From the NCBI RefSeq assembly GCF_036203305.1, contig NZ_CP108131.1, forward strand, positions 8,569,859 through 8,633,858: a stretch of DNA of 64,000 bases, given 5' to 3'. Position numbers and translations under genes: made by a program. Below, in pieces: positions 34,736 through 43,476 of the stretch (positions are counted from its first letter, which is position 1; the number at the start of each line of letters is the position of its first letter). The stretch is from Streptomyces sp. NBC_00190. GTDB taxonomy: Bacteria > Actinomycetota > Actinomycetes > Streptomycetales > Streptomycetaceae. The notes under the pieces are model-generated. The model worked only from the letters and a program-made list of their open reading frames with translations. It ran no database searches and was not told the origin of the DNA.

Positions 34736-35415
34736 GTGCCTTCCGTGATTCCGGGGCGATGGTCTGTTCTGTGTCGTCCCGGTGATCGCCGGCATATGGG
34801 GTAGTCATATAGGCATCTGTCTCGGTCGACGGTGTTTTCTTTTCGGTATGCTGTCGGATTGGGTATTTGGCCGCCGGGGGGCGTCGTGGTGCGGCTCAAC
34901 GGGGAGCGTCGGCGCGTGCGCAGTGACGGCAGTGGGCACAGCGTGGTGGATTCGGCTGCCAGGGAGGGCGGAGCCACCGCGAAGCGCCCCCGTCAGTTGC
35001 TCGCAATTAGCTGTTGCCGCAGGTGGTCACCCGCAGGTGGCTGGTGTTCCGTCCCCTTCGCGGTGGGCCGAAGGCGTGGCCGGGATCCCGGCCACGCTCG
35101 CTCCCGACGAACTCGGTGACTTCCTCTGGACCGAGGTGCCCGTACAGCACCGCTTTCATCAGGGTGTGGCGGAGCAATGCTGTGACTGTTCGATCTTGCT
35201 GTGGCCCTAGGGTTCTGTGGCTTGTCTGAGAACAGGGAGCGGAGCTGGCGTCGGCTTGGGGGCCGTTTTCTGTGGCCGGCTGGTAGTTCGCGACCGCCGG
35301 CAAGGGACTTCAGATGCACTTCACAGAATGAGTCGGCATCCGGAACGGCCTGCCGGCCCATGCTGCGCAACAACATGCCGCAGGGCGTCGTCTGTGCCGT
35401 CAGGGAGGCTTTGCA
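34736..35415. other. Intergenic region upstream of the biosynthetic operon
   Basis: 680 bases with no gene I can support; frames on both strands have non-coding composition and lack ribosome sites. It should carry the promoter of the operon that starts at 35416. A short minus-strand piece, KAVLYGHLGPEEVTEFVGSE (around 35100-35160), looks protein-like and may be a gene remnant. No riboswitch or T-box is recognisable. Confidence 0.35.
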
Positions 35416-36411
35416 ATGCTGTCGGTGAACGGGAGCGACTGCGAGGACACGCAGGTCGACCACGAGTCGGTGGGGGCGCAGTTCGCGCACCTGCTGAGCG
35501 AACGCACTAGGGAAAATCTCCGCAAGCGGCACGCGATCCGCGCTGCCGCACATCAGCAACTGCAGGCCGAGGGCTTCGGTGAGTTCGACACACCAGTGCT
35601 CGGTCGGTGGGTGAACGAGTACAGGGTCGGCAACATCAGCGCGACGACCTCCACTGGCGAGCATCTGTGGTTGGCGCAGTCGCCGCAGGTGTATAAGCAG
35701 ATGTTGATCGCCGGGGGGTACCAGCGGTACTACCAGTTCGCCCACTGCTTCCGGCAGGAGGTGCGCGAGCCGGGAACGAACGATTCTCTGCGCGAGTTCG
35801 TCCAGTTGGACATCGAGATGGAGACGGGCGATTTGGAGGCCGTGATTGCGGTCACAGAACGGCTCATCACCCGGGTCTGCTCCGCAGTGGGCTTGCCGTG
35901 TCCAGATGCGCCGTTTCCGCGGTTGCAGGCGAGGGAAGCCGTCAGCCGGTACGGCACCGACCGCCCTGATCTTCGGATTCGGCCCGACGAGATCTCGATG
36001 CTCCTGGTCGTCGACTTCCCGCTGGCCGAGCGCGACGATGAGGGGGCGATCAAGCTCACCCGGCATCCCATGGCGCTGCCCCGGCAGACGCCCGACAGCC
36101 CGCAAGAGATGCTCGACATCGACACGTGGACGTTCGACCTGGTGATGAACGGGATGGAACTTGCCAGTGGTGGGCTTCGCATCAACGACGCTGCGTTGCA
36201 GCGGCACGTACTGACGGTGGCTGGCATCGATCTCGCGTCGTTCGAGGACCTGCTGCACGTGCTCGAGGACTGCCCCCCGCACGGCGGGCTCGGCCTGGGT
36301 CTGGACCGGCTCTGCATGCAGTTGCTCGGTGCGGACTCGGTCGCCGAGGTCACTGGATTCCCGTTCAGGTTTGGGTACTGGAGCAGGAGCGGCAATGTTG
36401 CGGTTTCCTGA
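35416..36411 (+). CDS. Minimal AspRS-like class II ligase (no anticodon domain)
   Basis: 331 residues from ATG at 35416, with GGGAGG 7 bases upstream. It matches the catalytic core of aspartyl/asparaginyl-tRNA synthetases: LAQSPQVYKQMLIAGGYQRY, then motif 2 YQFAHCFRQEVREPGTNDSL and REFVQLDIEME (~residue 105-140), and motif 3 PPHGGLGLGLDRLCMQLLG near 290. The N-terminal OB-fold anticodon domain and the GAD insert of bacterial AspRS are missing, so it is unlikely to charge tRNA normally. Known precedents for such cores (EpmA/PoxA, AsnA) ligate or amidate amino acids elsewhere. First gene of the cluster; overlaps the next by 17 bases. Confidence 0.85.
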   Translation: MLSVNGSDCEDTQVDHESVGAQFAHLLSERTRENLRKRHAIRAAAHQQLQAEGFGEFDTPVLGRWVNEYRVGNISATTSTGEHLWLAQSPQVYKQMLIAGGYQRYYQFAHCFRQEVREPGTNDSLREFVQLDIEMETGDLEAVIAVTERLITRVCSAVGLPCPDAPFPRLQAREAVSRYGTDRPDLRIRPDEISMLLVVDFPLAERDDEGAIKLTRHPMALPRQTPDSPQEMLDIDTWTFDLVMNGMELASGGLRINDAALQRHVLTVAGIDLASFEDLLHVLEDCPPHGGLGLGLDRLCMQLLGADSVAEVTGFPFRFGYWSRSGNVAVS

Positions 36412-37915
36412 TCGTCTCGACCAGCTCGTCGTCACCGCGGCCGAGAACTGGCCCGACGCAACGGCCCTCGTCGGTCAGGACGGTGAGTTGCTGACGTATC
36501 GCGACCTCAGCGCCCGGGCACATGCAGTGGCGGATCGTCTGCTCAGGTGCGGGGTGGAGCGCGGATCGGCCGTGCTCGTCGCGGTGAGCAACGCCCCGGC
36601 CGACGTTGCGGCGCAGGTGGGCGTATGGCTGTGCGGCGCGGTCGCGGTGCCGGTACACAGATCATCCCCCCCACGCGTGGCTGAGGATGTCGCCACTCGC
36701 ACCGCGGCCTGCGCCCTGGTGGACAACCTGCGGTCCGAGTGGTTCCCCGACGGCGAGGTGGACACGCCTGAGCACGGCGTGCGCCGGTTGGCGCAGGCCG
36801 GATCCGCGCACCCCGCGGAGCTGGATGAGGATCAGGCTCTGGTGATCTTCACGTCCGGCTCGACGGGGCGACCCAAGGGGGTCGTGCTGTCGCATCGGGC
36901 TTTCTGCCGCAAGCTCGAGGCGATCGACAGTGTCTTGGCGTTCGCGCCGGGCACCTCCCTGCTCCAGGTTCTCCACCTGCACTTCAGCTTCGGTCAGTGG
37001 ACGACGCTGCTGACGCTGGCGACCGGCGGCACCGTCCACCTGATGCCCCGTTTCACCGCCGCAGGCATGATCGAGGCACTCGCACGGTTTGGCATCCATC
37101 GCACGGCGGTGGTGCCCACGATGCTGCGCAAGCTCCTTGCGGAATCGGACGAGTCCGCCTTGATGCGCCTGCGCGCTGTGGGAGCACCCCGGCTGTGGAT
37201 CGCGGGTGGCGAACCCCTGGCTGCCGGTCTCGGGCTGGGGCTGACGGACCTTCTGCCGCATGCCCGGATCACGGACGTCTTCGGGCTGAGCGAGACGTGT
37301 ACCTCCGACTTCATCGTCGCACCCGAGGCGTACCGTGAGCTGGCCGGCAGCATTGGGTTCCCGTCTGCCGGCGTTGCGGCGAAGGTGGTGGGCGACGACG
37401 GGCGCGACGTACCTGCGGGGGAGGTCGCCGAGCTGTGGATCCATACGCCGTTTCGCATGACGGGCTACCTGGGCGATCCGGGCGCGACAGCGGCGGCGAC
37501 GGCAGGTGAGTGGTTTCGAACCGGCGATCTCGCACGACGTGGCGATGACGGGCGGTTCGTGCTCGCGGGGCGGGCGAAGAACATCATCAGCCGCGGCGGG
37601 AACAAGATCTCCCCACTGGAGGTCGAGGGCGTCTATTCCGGGCATCCGGCCTGCGCCGCAGTCGTGGCCACCGGCGTCCCCGACGATCTGCTCGGCGAGC
37701 GGACGGTACTGCTGGTAACACTCCGTCACGATGCACAGGTGGACGAGGCCGCCCTGCGTGAGTGGGGGCGACAGCAGATGGACCGGTTCAAGCTCCCCGA
37801 CGAGGTGCACATCATCGATGAGCTGCCGTTGGGCCCGACCGGGAAGGTGGATCGGGTCGGCGTCCAGCGAATGGCGCGCGAGCGCGGCCTGAAGCGAACG
37901 AGGCAGCAGCCGTGA
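36395..37915 (+). CDS. Acyl-AMP ligase (ANL superfamily)
   Basis: 506 residues from ATG at 36395, with AGGAG 6 bases upstream, inside the end of the preceding gene. Core motifs: A3 LVIFTSGSTGRPKGVVLSH (~148), A5 ITDVFGLSETCTSDF, A7/A8 FRTGDLARRGDDGRFVLAGR then AKNIISRGGNKISPLEVE (~375-400), A10 LPLGPTGKVDR (~482) with the catalytic Lys. It has no fused carrier domain and no free-standing carrier protein is seen nearby, so the acyl adenylate may be passed to CoA or directly to an amine. Acid substrate unknown. Stop overlaps the next start (GTGA). Confidence 0.9.
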   Translation: MLRFPDRLDQLVVTAAENWPDATALVGQDGELLTYRDLSARAHAVADRLLRCGVERGSAVLVAVSNAPADVAAQVGVWLCGAVAVPVHRSSPPRVAEDVATRTAACALVDNLRSEWFPDGEVDTPEHGVRRLAQAGSAHPAELDEDQALVIFTSGSTGRPKGVVLSHRAFCRKLEAIDSVLAFAPGTSLLQVLHLHFSFGQWTTLLTLATGGTVHLMPRFTAAGMIEALARFGIHRTAVVPTMLRKLLAESDESALMRLRAVGAPRLWIAGGEPLAAGLGLGLTDLLPHARITDVFGLSETCTSDFIVAPEAYRELAGSIGFPSAGVAAKVVGDDGRDVPAGEVAELWIHTPFRMTGYLGDPGATAAATAGEWFRTGDLARRGDDGRFVLAGRAKNIISRGGNKISPLEVEGVYSGHPACAAVVATGVPDDLLGERTVLLVTLRHDAQVDEAALREWGRQQMDRFKLPDEVHIIDELPLGPTGKVDRVGVQRMARERGLKRTRQQP

Positions 37916-38598
37916 TACCTCCGCACGGCGACGCACCGCGCCCGGTGCTGTTGCTCGACGTCGGAGGTGTCCTGCTGCTGCCGGCCGCGTCCGAGGTCGT
38001 CGAGGCGCTGGAGGCCTGGGGCGCCTCCCTGCCGGAGGTCGATGACGCGACACTGCACTACGAAGCGGTCTCTGCCTTCGACTGCTCGGGCGACATCCTC
38101 GACTACCGGCGCGCGTACGGGCGGGGTCTCGGCCTGCGCGGGGCCGCGCTCCAGAGTGCCGCCTCGGCGCATGAACTCTGGCGGCGTCCGTGGTCGATCG
38201 CGATACCGTCGGCGGTGGAGAAGCTGCGCTGGCTGGTCCAAGACGGCGGAGTCGACGTCGCCATCGTGTCCGATTCCGACGGCACGGTCGCGAGTCAACT
38301 CGTCGACACAAAGGTGTGCCAGGTGGGGAGGGGGCCGCTGCCCGCAGTGCTGGCAGTGTGCGACTCGACGCTAGTGGGGGCCAGGAAGCCGAGCCGTCTG
38401 ATCTTCGATGCCGCGAGGCGGGCGGTGGGTGAGTCGCGGCGCATCCTCGGCCATGTTGGGGACAGCCTGCGGTGCGACGTTCGCGGAGCGTACGGCGCGG
38501 ACCTGAAGCCGATCCACATCGATCCGCTCGGCAGCTGCCCAGAGCGCGACCACCGGCACGCGACGGCTCTGGCCGACCTGAGTTCCGGGCTGGCCTGA
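37912..38598 (+). CDS. HAD-superfamily hydrolase
   Basis: 228 residues from GTG at 37912 overlapping the ligase stop. LLLDVGGVLLLP (~13-24) is HAD motif I with the nucleophile Asp in the DxGG variant, VDVAIVSDSDGTVAS is the motif II Ser region, GARKPSRLIFDAARRA holds the motif III Lys, and ILGHVGDSLRCDVRGAYGAD the motif IV acidic pair. A phosphatase or phosphoglycolate-type enzyme; in the cluster it could dephosphorylate a sugar phosphate intermediate. Length is normal for the family. Confidence 0.85.
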   Translation: MIPPHGDAPRPVLLLDVGGVLLLPAASEVVEALEAWGASLPEVDDATLHYEAVSAFDCSGDILDYRRAYGRGLGLRGAALQSAASAHELWRRPWSIAIPSAVEKLRWLVQDGGVDVAIVSDSDGTVASQLVDTKVCQVGRGPLPAVLAVCDSTLVGARKPSRLIFDAARRAVGESRRILGHVGDSLRCDVRGAYGADLKPIHIDPLGSCPERDHRHATALADLSSGLA

Positions 38599-38599
38599 C

Positions 38600-40009
38600 A
38601 TGGCCGACGTGCTGGTTCTTGGGGGTGGGATCGCCGGGCTGTCAGCGGCGCTCTTTTTGGCCCGCAGCGGACACTACGTGCAGCTGATCGAGGGGGACGC
38701 GGCGTCGGCGCCGGTGAACCCGGACCACACGTTGCGCGGCTGGCCGCGGCAGGGAGTCGCCCAGTTCGGGCACGGCCACGCGATCCACGCACTGGCACGG
38801 CGCACGCTCCGACAATGCGCGCCCGATGTGCTGCGGACGCTGGCGGCCGCCGGTGCGGGCGAGCGCGACTTCGGCACGTACATCCCCCCGGCGGAGCGCG
38901 AGCCGGGAGACGACGAACTGGTGGCGATCCTCGTCCGGCGCTCGGTCTTCGAGTGGGCGATGCGCCGTGCGGTGGAGGTCGAGGAGCACATCGACATCGC
39001 CGCCGGTATGCGCGGCGTCGGCCTCGTGGCTTGTGACGGCCGGCGTGTTCCCGGCGTGGCGGGCGTGGGGACAGGCGACGGCCAGATCTTCCGGGCCCCC
39101 TGGGTGGTGGACGCCACGGGCCGGAAGTCGAGGGTCACGGCCTGGTCGGTGGAACTCGGCGCCGCCGCTGCGGAGGTCTCGTGGCTGTACTCCGGAACCC
39201 GATACTATGCCCGCCACTTCCGGTTCACGGGGGCTGCGCGACCACCGGCGAGTGAGTGGCACTTCGGCCCCGCGGGTGACCTGGGCTACCTGCGGTTCTC
39301 CGTACTGGAGGAGGACCGCGACTCCTTCGTCGTCACCCTCAATATCGCGCCCACTGACCAAGAGCTGCGCGTCCTGCGCGAGGCCGAGGTCTGGACCCGG
39401 GCCGCGTTGTGCATGCCGGTGCTGGCCGAGTGGCTGGCCCTGGCCGAACCGATCTCCGACGTGTACGTGATCGGCGGTCTGAGTAACGTCTTTGTCCGCC
39501 ACGGGCCGACTACCGCCGTCGGTGGCGTGATCCCGATCGGTGACGCACTGTGCCAAACCAATCCGACACATGGCTGGGGCGTGTCCATGGCGTTGCACCA
39601 CGCCCGCCTCGTAGCCGAGGCACTGAACCGTGGCCAGGCACCAACCCCGGCCGACACCGCCGACATTGTCGCTACGCTGTCGCGGTTTTCGCTGCCGTAT
39701 TACCAGGCAGCCGCGGCCGAGGACACCGAGCGTGCCCGGCTCGCGGAGGGGGAGAACCGTGACGTCACGAACCTCGACAATCCTCTCTTCATCCGTAAGG
39801 TGGCCTACGCACAGGCCGCCAAGGACACGAAGCTCTACCGGGCGGTCCAGCGTCGCATTCACCTCTTCGACGATCCGACCGTGCTCGCCCGTGACCGGGA
39901 CCTGCTGACGTACGCCGCCCAGCTGGCGCCGACGGCAGTCCTCACGTCAGGGCCGAGCCGGCCCGAACTGCTCGACCGGCTCACCTCGACCCGCTTGGCA
40001 GGCAACTGA
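38600..40009 (+). CDS. FAD-dependent oxidoreductase (halogenase/hydroxylase-like)
   Basis: 469 residues from ATG at 38600, one base after the HAD stop. ADVLVLGGGIAGLSAALFLA is the N-terminal dinucleotide-binding GxGxxG; APWVVDATGRKSRV is the middle ATG motif; GVIPIGDALCQTNPTHGWGV is the second FAD motif (GD) of group A flavoprotein monooxygenases and geranylgeranyl-reductase-like proteins. The halogenase lysine motif GWxWxIP is absent, so hydroxylation or dehydrogenation is more likely than halogenation. Substrate unknown. Confidence 0.85.
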   Translation: MADVLVLGGGIAGLSAALFLARSGHYVQLIEGDAASAPVNPDHTLRGWPRQGVAQFGHGHAIHALARRTLRQCAPDVLRTLAAAGAGERDFGTYIPPAEREPGDDELVAILVRRSVFEWAMRRAVEVEEHIDIAAGMRGVGLVACDGRRVPGVAGVGTGDGQIFRAPWVVDATGRKSRVTAWSVELGAAAAEVSWLYSGTRYYARHFRFTGAARPPASEWHFGPAGDLGYLRFSVLEEDRDSFVVTLNIAPTDQELRVLREAEVWTRAALCMPVLAEWLALAEPISDVYVIGGLSNVFVRHGPTTAVGGVIPIGDALCQTNPTHGWGVSMALHHARLVAEALNRGQAPTPADTADIVATLSRFSLPYYQAAAAEDTERARLAEGENRDVTNLDNPLFIRKVAYAQAAKDTKLYRAVQRRIHLFDDPTVLARDRDLLTYAAQLAPTAVLTSGPSRPELLDRLTSTRLAGN

Positions 40010-40041
40010 CGTTGACTGGTGTTACGACGCCAAGGAGCGCA

Positions 40042-41466
40042 ATGTTGACAGAGCATACGTATCTGTTAGAACGGCTGTCGGGATCTCAGCCGAATGAACG
40101 TGCCCTGGTGCTAGAGGAACTCTCCGAGTGCACCCAACGACTCGTCGCGTCCACCGGCCGCGGGCTGGATCTGTGCGAGGCCGATCTCAGCGGTCTCAAT
40201 CTCGCCGGTGCCAACCTGCGGCGGGCCACGCTCAGCCGGGCGAGCCTGCACAACACGAACCTGCGCGACGCCGATCTCAGCGAGATCACGATGGTCTGCC
40301 CGGGCATGGAGCGTACAGACCTGCGCGGGGCCAACCTCGAATCGGCCTACGTCCACGCCCTCGCCGCACAGACATGCAACTTCGACGACGCCAACCTCTC
40401 CCGGCTGCGAGATGCGACCGGCACGCTGTTCCACGGCTGCAGCATGCGCGGCGTACAGCTGTCCAGCGCGCAGCTCGCCGGCTCCTCCTTCTACCAGTGC
40501 GACCTGAGCGGGGGACGGTTGAGTGGCGCGAACCTGCAAGGCTGCCTCATCAACGAGTGCCTGCTCATCGAGGCGAGTCTGGAGCAGGCGCTGCTGGACC
40601 AGTTGTCGATCGTGAAGTCGGATCTGAGCGCAGCCTCCCTCGAAGGCGCCTCCGGGCAGGGACTGTGCCTGCAGCGCCTCACCGGAGCCCGGGCGCTACG
40701 GCTCGACGCGGCGGTGCTGCCCCGGCTGCGACTCGACCAGGTCCGCGGCGACAGCTGGACGGCCGACTCGATGCACGTCATTGGCGCGGACTTCAGCGAC
40801 GTGACGGTGCTGGGCATCAACCTCGACAACGCGGATCTTTCGAACACGACATGGCGGACATGCGTGCTCTCCGACGCTCGCCTGCGCTCGGCCACGCTGT
40901 CGAACGCCAAGATTGTGTCGTGCTCTCTGCGAGGGCTGGACGCAGAGGGAGCGCACGCGGAGAACCTGCACATCGTCGAGTCAGATCTCTCGGGATCGGC
41001 GATGGCGGGCCTGACCGGCCGGTGTCTCGTCGCGCGAGACGTCAACATGCAGGACTGCGATCTGCGGCAGGCCAACCTGTACCGCGCGATGATCACGGGG
41101 GATCCGCCGGGGGCGATGAACCTGCGCGGGGCGAACCTCGTCAACGCGGTCCTGGTCCAGGCGTACGTGGCGGCCGACCTGCGGGATGCCGACCTGACCG
41201 GGGCCAACTGCGCCTACAGCAGGTTCTCCCAGTCCGACCTGACCAAGGCCCACCTCGATGGCGCCAACATGTACCAGTCGACGTGGGTCAAGGTCGCCAT
41301 GCAGGGCGCCTCAGTGCGAGGGGTGCGAGCGCCCGTCTTCGTCGACCGGTGCGTCGGCCTCGCCGAAGCCGTGGCCGGCACCGGGGACAGCGCCAGCGAC
41401 GAGTTCGCGGCCTACCTGGAGAGCTTCAGAGCTGTCCTGGCGAACGCTCGCAAAGGATCGACATGA
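40042..41466 (+). CDS. Pentapeptide-repeat protein
   Basis: 474 residues from ATG at 40042, with AAGGAG 4 bases upstream. Nearly the whole length is built of A(D/N)LXX units, for example LCEADLSGLNLAGANLRRAT, LRDADLSEITM and LRGANLVNAVLVQAYVAADL, predicting a long right-handed quadrilateral helix. A short non-repeat N-terminus (~35) and C-terminus (~40) cap it. Some family members mimic DNA and protect gyrase (Qnr, MfpA, AlbG), so self-resistance is possible, but most pentapeptide proteins have other or unknown roles. Stop overlaps the deacetylase start (ATGA). Confidence 0.9.
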   Translation: MLTEHTYLLERLSGSQPNERALVLEELSECTQRLVASTGRGLDLCEADLSGLNLAGANLRRATLSRASLHNTNLRDADLSEITMVCPGMERTDLRGANLESAYVHALAAQTCNFDDANLSRLRDATGTLFHGCSMRGVQLSSAQLAGSSFYQCDLSGGRLSGANLQGCLINECLLIEASLEQALLDQLSIVKSDLSAASLEGASGQGLCLQRLTGARALRLDAAVLPRLRLDQVRGDSWTADSMHVIGADFSDVTVLGINLDNADLSNTTWRTCVLSDARLRSATLSNAKIVSCSLRGLDAEGAHAENLHIVESDLSGSAMAGLTGRCLVARDVNMQDCDLRQANLYRAMITGDPPGAMNLRGANLVNAVLVQAYVAADLRDADLTGANCAYSRFSQSDLTKAHLDGANMYQSTWVKVAMQGASVRGVRAPVFVDRCVGLAEAVAGTGDSASDEFAAYLESFRAVLANARKGST

Positions 41467-42170
41467 CCCGTGTGCTGGTCCTCGCTGCCCATCCCGACGA
41501 TGCGGAACTGGCTGTGGGCGGCTCCATAGCCCGGTGGTCGGACAGCGGAATCGACGTCACGGTGGCGTTCTTCTCGGCGTCGGAATCACGTCCCGCGCTG
41601 GTCGGGCGCCGCGTCGCCGCCGCAGAGGAGGCCGCAACCATCCTCGGGCACCGGCTGCAATGGCTGGCCGATCCGGCGATCCGACAGGTGGAGCAGGTCA
41701 CCGAGTTCGAGGTGGTCGAACTCATCGACAGGACCGTCGCCGCGCTGAATCCGGATGTCGTCATCGGGCACTGGCACGGCGACTCGCACGGCGATCACGT
41801 CCGGATGGCCCGGGCCACGTTGGCCTCCAGCAGGCGTTGGCCGACAACAGCCCTGCTGCAGTTCGGCCCGAATGAACACCGGGTGCTCAACTACCTGACC
41901 TTCGTCCCGAACATCTTCCTGCCCATAGTGGGCCACGAGCAGCGCAAGAAGGCGGCGCTTCGCGCGTACAGCTACGACGGACAGGGCTTTCGTGAACTCG
42001 ACCTCGACGGTGCACACGTACGCAATGCCGCCCTGGGATCCCTGTGCGGCCTGGCCGCGGCCGAGGGTCTGTACCTCGCGCGGTGCGTCGGGGGCTCACA
42101 TACCGCGAACGCACTCGCGCGACTACTCGGCACCGAGCCGTCTGGAGGCGAACGTGAGCAGTACATCTGA
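41463..42170 (+). CDS. PIG-L family deacetylase
   Basis: 235 residues from ATG at 41463 overlapping the previous stop. VLVLAAHPDDAELAVGGSIA carries the zinc-binding HPDD motif with the catalytic Asp, and GHWHGDSHGDHVRMARATLA the second His cluster (HxDH-like). The family de-N-acetylates GlcNAc derivatives (GlcNAc-PI, mycothiol and bacillithiol precursors, teicoplanin sugars). Here it probably frees an amine on an N-acetyl sugar or amino-acid intermediate, which the ligases of the cluster could then acylate. Its end overlaps the next gene. Confidence 0.9.
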   Translation: MTRVLVLAAHPDDAELAVGGSIARWSDSGIDVTVAFFSASESRPALVGRRVAAAEEAATILGHRLQWLADPAIRQVEQVTEFEVVELIDRTVAALNPDVVIGHWHGDSHGDHVRMARATLASSRRWPTTALLQFGPNEHRVLNYLTFVPNIFLPIVGHEQRKKAALRAYSYDGQGFRELDLDGAHVRNAALGSLCGLAAAEGLYLARCVGGSHTANALARLLGTEPSGGEREQYI

Positions 42171-43476
42171 GGAGACCGACTACGGGCAACTGCTGGGCGA
42201 TCGCCGGATCCGGCTGGCCGTGTGGGGTCTGGGATACATCGGCTGGTCGACCGTGGAAGCCTTCGCCGCCAAGGGGGTGGAGATCGCGGGCTACGATCCC
42301 GACCCGGAGCGAGTAGCCCAACGCAGGGCGACGGAGTCTGGGCTGGACGTGGCAATATCGAGCGACAGCCAAACGGTTCTCAGTGCGAACTGCCTGGTGC
42401 ACATGATCGCGGTGCCGACCGAGCGGGACGGGGCGCCGTGTCAGGAGTCGCTGCAGGAGGTCTTCGAGGAGCTGGCAGCCGCCATCGCCCACGGCGAACT
42501 CAGGGGCCGCTGCCCGATCGTCATCGTCGAGTCCACCTTGACGCCGGGCACCACCGGCCAGCTGATCGTGCCGATCCTGCGGTTACACGGACTGGAGGTC
42601 GGCCGTGATCTCGGGCTGGCTCTCGCCCCGCGCCGGGACTGGTTCCTTGCCGAGGGGCAAGGCATGCGGGAGCTGGATCGCATCTACGCCGGCTACGACC
42701 AGTTCTCCAGCCGCTCGGCGGCGAGCATCCTCGAACTCGTCAACGACACTCTGCACCAGGCACCGGGACACCTCGAGGGCGAGCTGGTCAAGTGCGTGGA
42801 GAACGCGTACCGGCACATGGACATCAGCCTGGCCAACCAGCTGACCCTCGCCTTCCCCGACATCAATATGGTGGAGGTGCTCAGGCTCGCGGGCACCAAG
42901 TGGAACGTCGGCACCTACCACCCGAGTTTCGGTACCGGTGGTTACTGCATCCCCCTGGCCAGCCGGTACCTTCTGCTCGGCGCGCCGCAGCCGAAGGAGC
43001 TGTCGCTGCTCGAGGCGGCTGTGGAGACCGACGAACGTATCCGCCAGCTCGTTGCGGAGGCGGCGAGCGGCGGCGGACCGGTGTTCGTCATGGGCATCGC
43101 GTACAAGGGCAACATCAAGGTCGACATCCTCAGCCCCGCACGTGCCATCGTGACCCGGCTCCTGGAGGCCGGCATCGAGACGACGGTCTGGGACCCGATG
43201 TACACCGCCGCGGAGATCGACGCGAAGCTGGGTGCCGCCGTGGCGGCGACCGACGTGCAGTCGCAGGTCGCACGGGCCCGTACGGTGTTGATCGTCGCCG
43301 ATCACCGCGAATTCCTCGGCGCCGACTGCGTCGACGCCCTCAACGCGCCCCGCGATGAGCGCCTGGTGATCCTCGACAACTATGGCGCGCTCCAGGCGGT
43401 GCCGTGGCGGGATCACGTCAGCTACTTCCGCGCGGGAAGCTCTGGTTGGCTGCGGTCGTGCGCGGGAGAGAACTGA
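42154..43476 (+). CDS. UDP-sugar / nucleotide-sugar dehydrogenase family protein
   Basis: 440 residues from GTG at 42154 with GGAGG 5 bases upstream, inside the end of the deacetylase gene. RLAVWGLGYIGWSTVEAFAA is the NAD-binding Rossmann motif, VESTLTPGTTGQLIVPIL the STxPPGTT-like segment, KCVENAYRHMDISLANQL the central helix, and GTGGYCIPLASRYLL contains the expected catalytic Cys. The residues after it (PLAS) differ from the usual PxDP or PKD, and the typical PERxxPG motif reads APRRDWF, so the substrate or chemistry may be unusual. Family members oxidise C6 of UDP-glucose, UDP-ManNAc or GDP-mannose. Confidence 0.85.
   Translation: MSSTSEETDYGQLLGDRRIRLAVWGLGYIGWSTVEAFAAKGVEIAGYDPDPERVAQRRATESGLDVAISSDSQTVLSANCLVHMIAVPTERDGAPCQESLQEVFEELAAAIAHGELRGRCPIVIVESTLTPGTTGQLIVPILRLHGLEVGRDLGLALAPRRDWFLAEGQGMRELDRIYAGYDQFSSRSAASILELVNDTLHQAPGHLEGELVKCVENAYRHMDISLANQLTLAFPDINMVEVLRLAGTKWNVGTYHPSFGTGGYCIPLASRYLLLGAPQPKELSLLEAAVETDERIRQLVAEAASGGGPVFVMGIAYKGNIKVDILSPARAIVTRLLEAGIETTVWDPMYTAAEIDAKLGAAVAATDVQSQVARARTVLIVADHREFLGADCVDALNAPRDERLVILDNYGALQAVPWRDHVSYFRAGSSGWLRSCAGEN

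Noticed and set aside
34782..35210. Possible 142-codon gene upstream of the biosynthetic operon
   Set aside because: Trp/Cys-rich, random-looking sequence without a ribosome site or coding bias; the segment reads as non-coding.
35416..36411. AspRS-like protein as a second housekeeping or resistance synthetase
   Set aside because: It lacks the anticodon-binding domain and the GAD insert, so it is not a full synthetase copy.
38600..40009. FAD enzyme as a tryptophan-type halogenase
   Set aside because: The diagnostic GWxWxIP segment and the catalytic Lys context are not visible; only the general flavoprotein motifs are present.
40128..42170. 680-codon frame suggesting a fusion protein in front of the deacetylase
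   Set aside because: The first ~445 codons are an Arg/Gly/Pro-rich shifted reading of the pentapeptide gene; the real deacetylase starts at the ATGA overlap at 41463.
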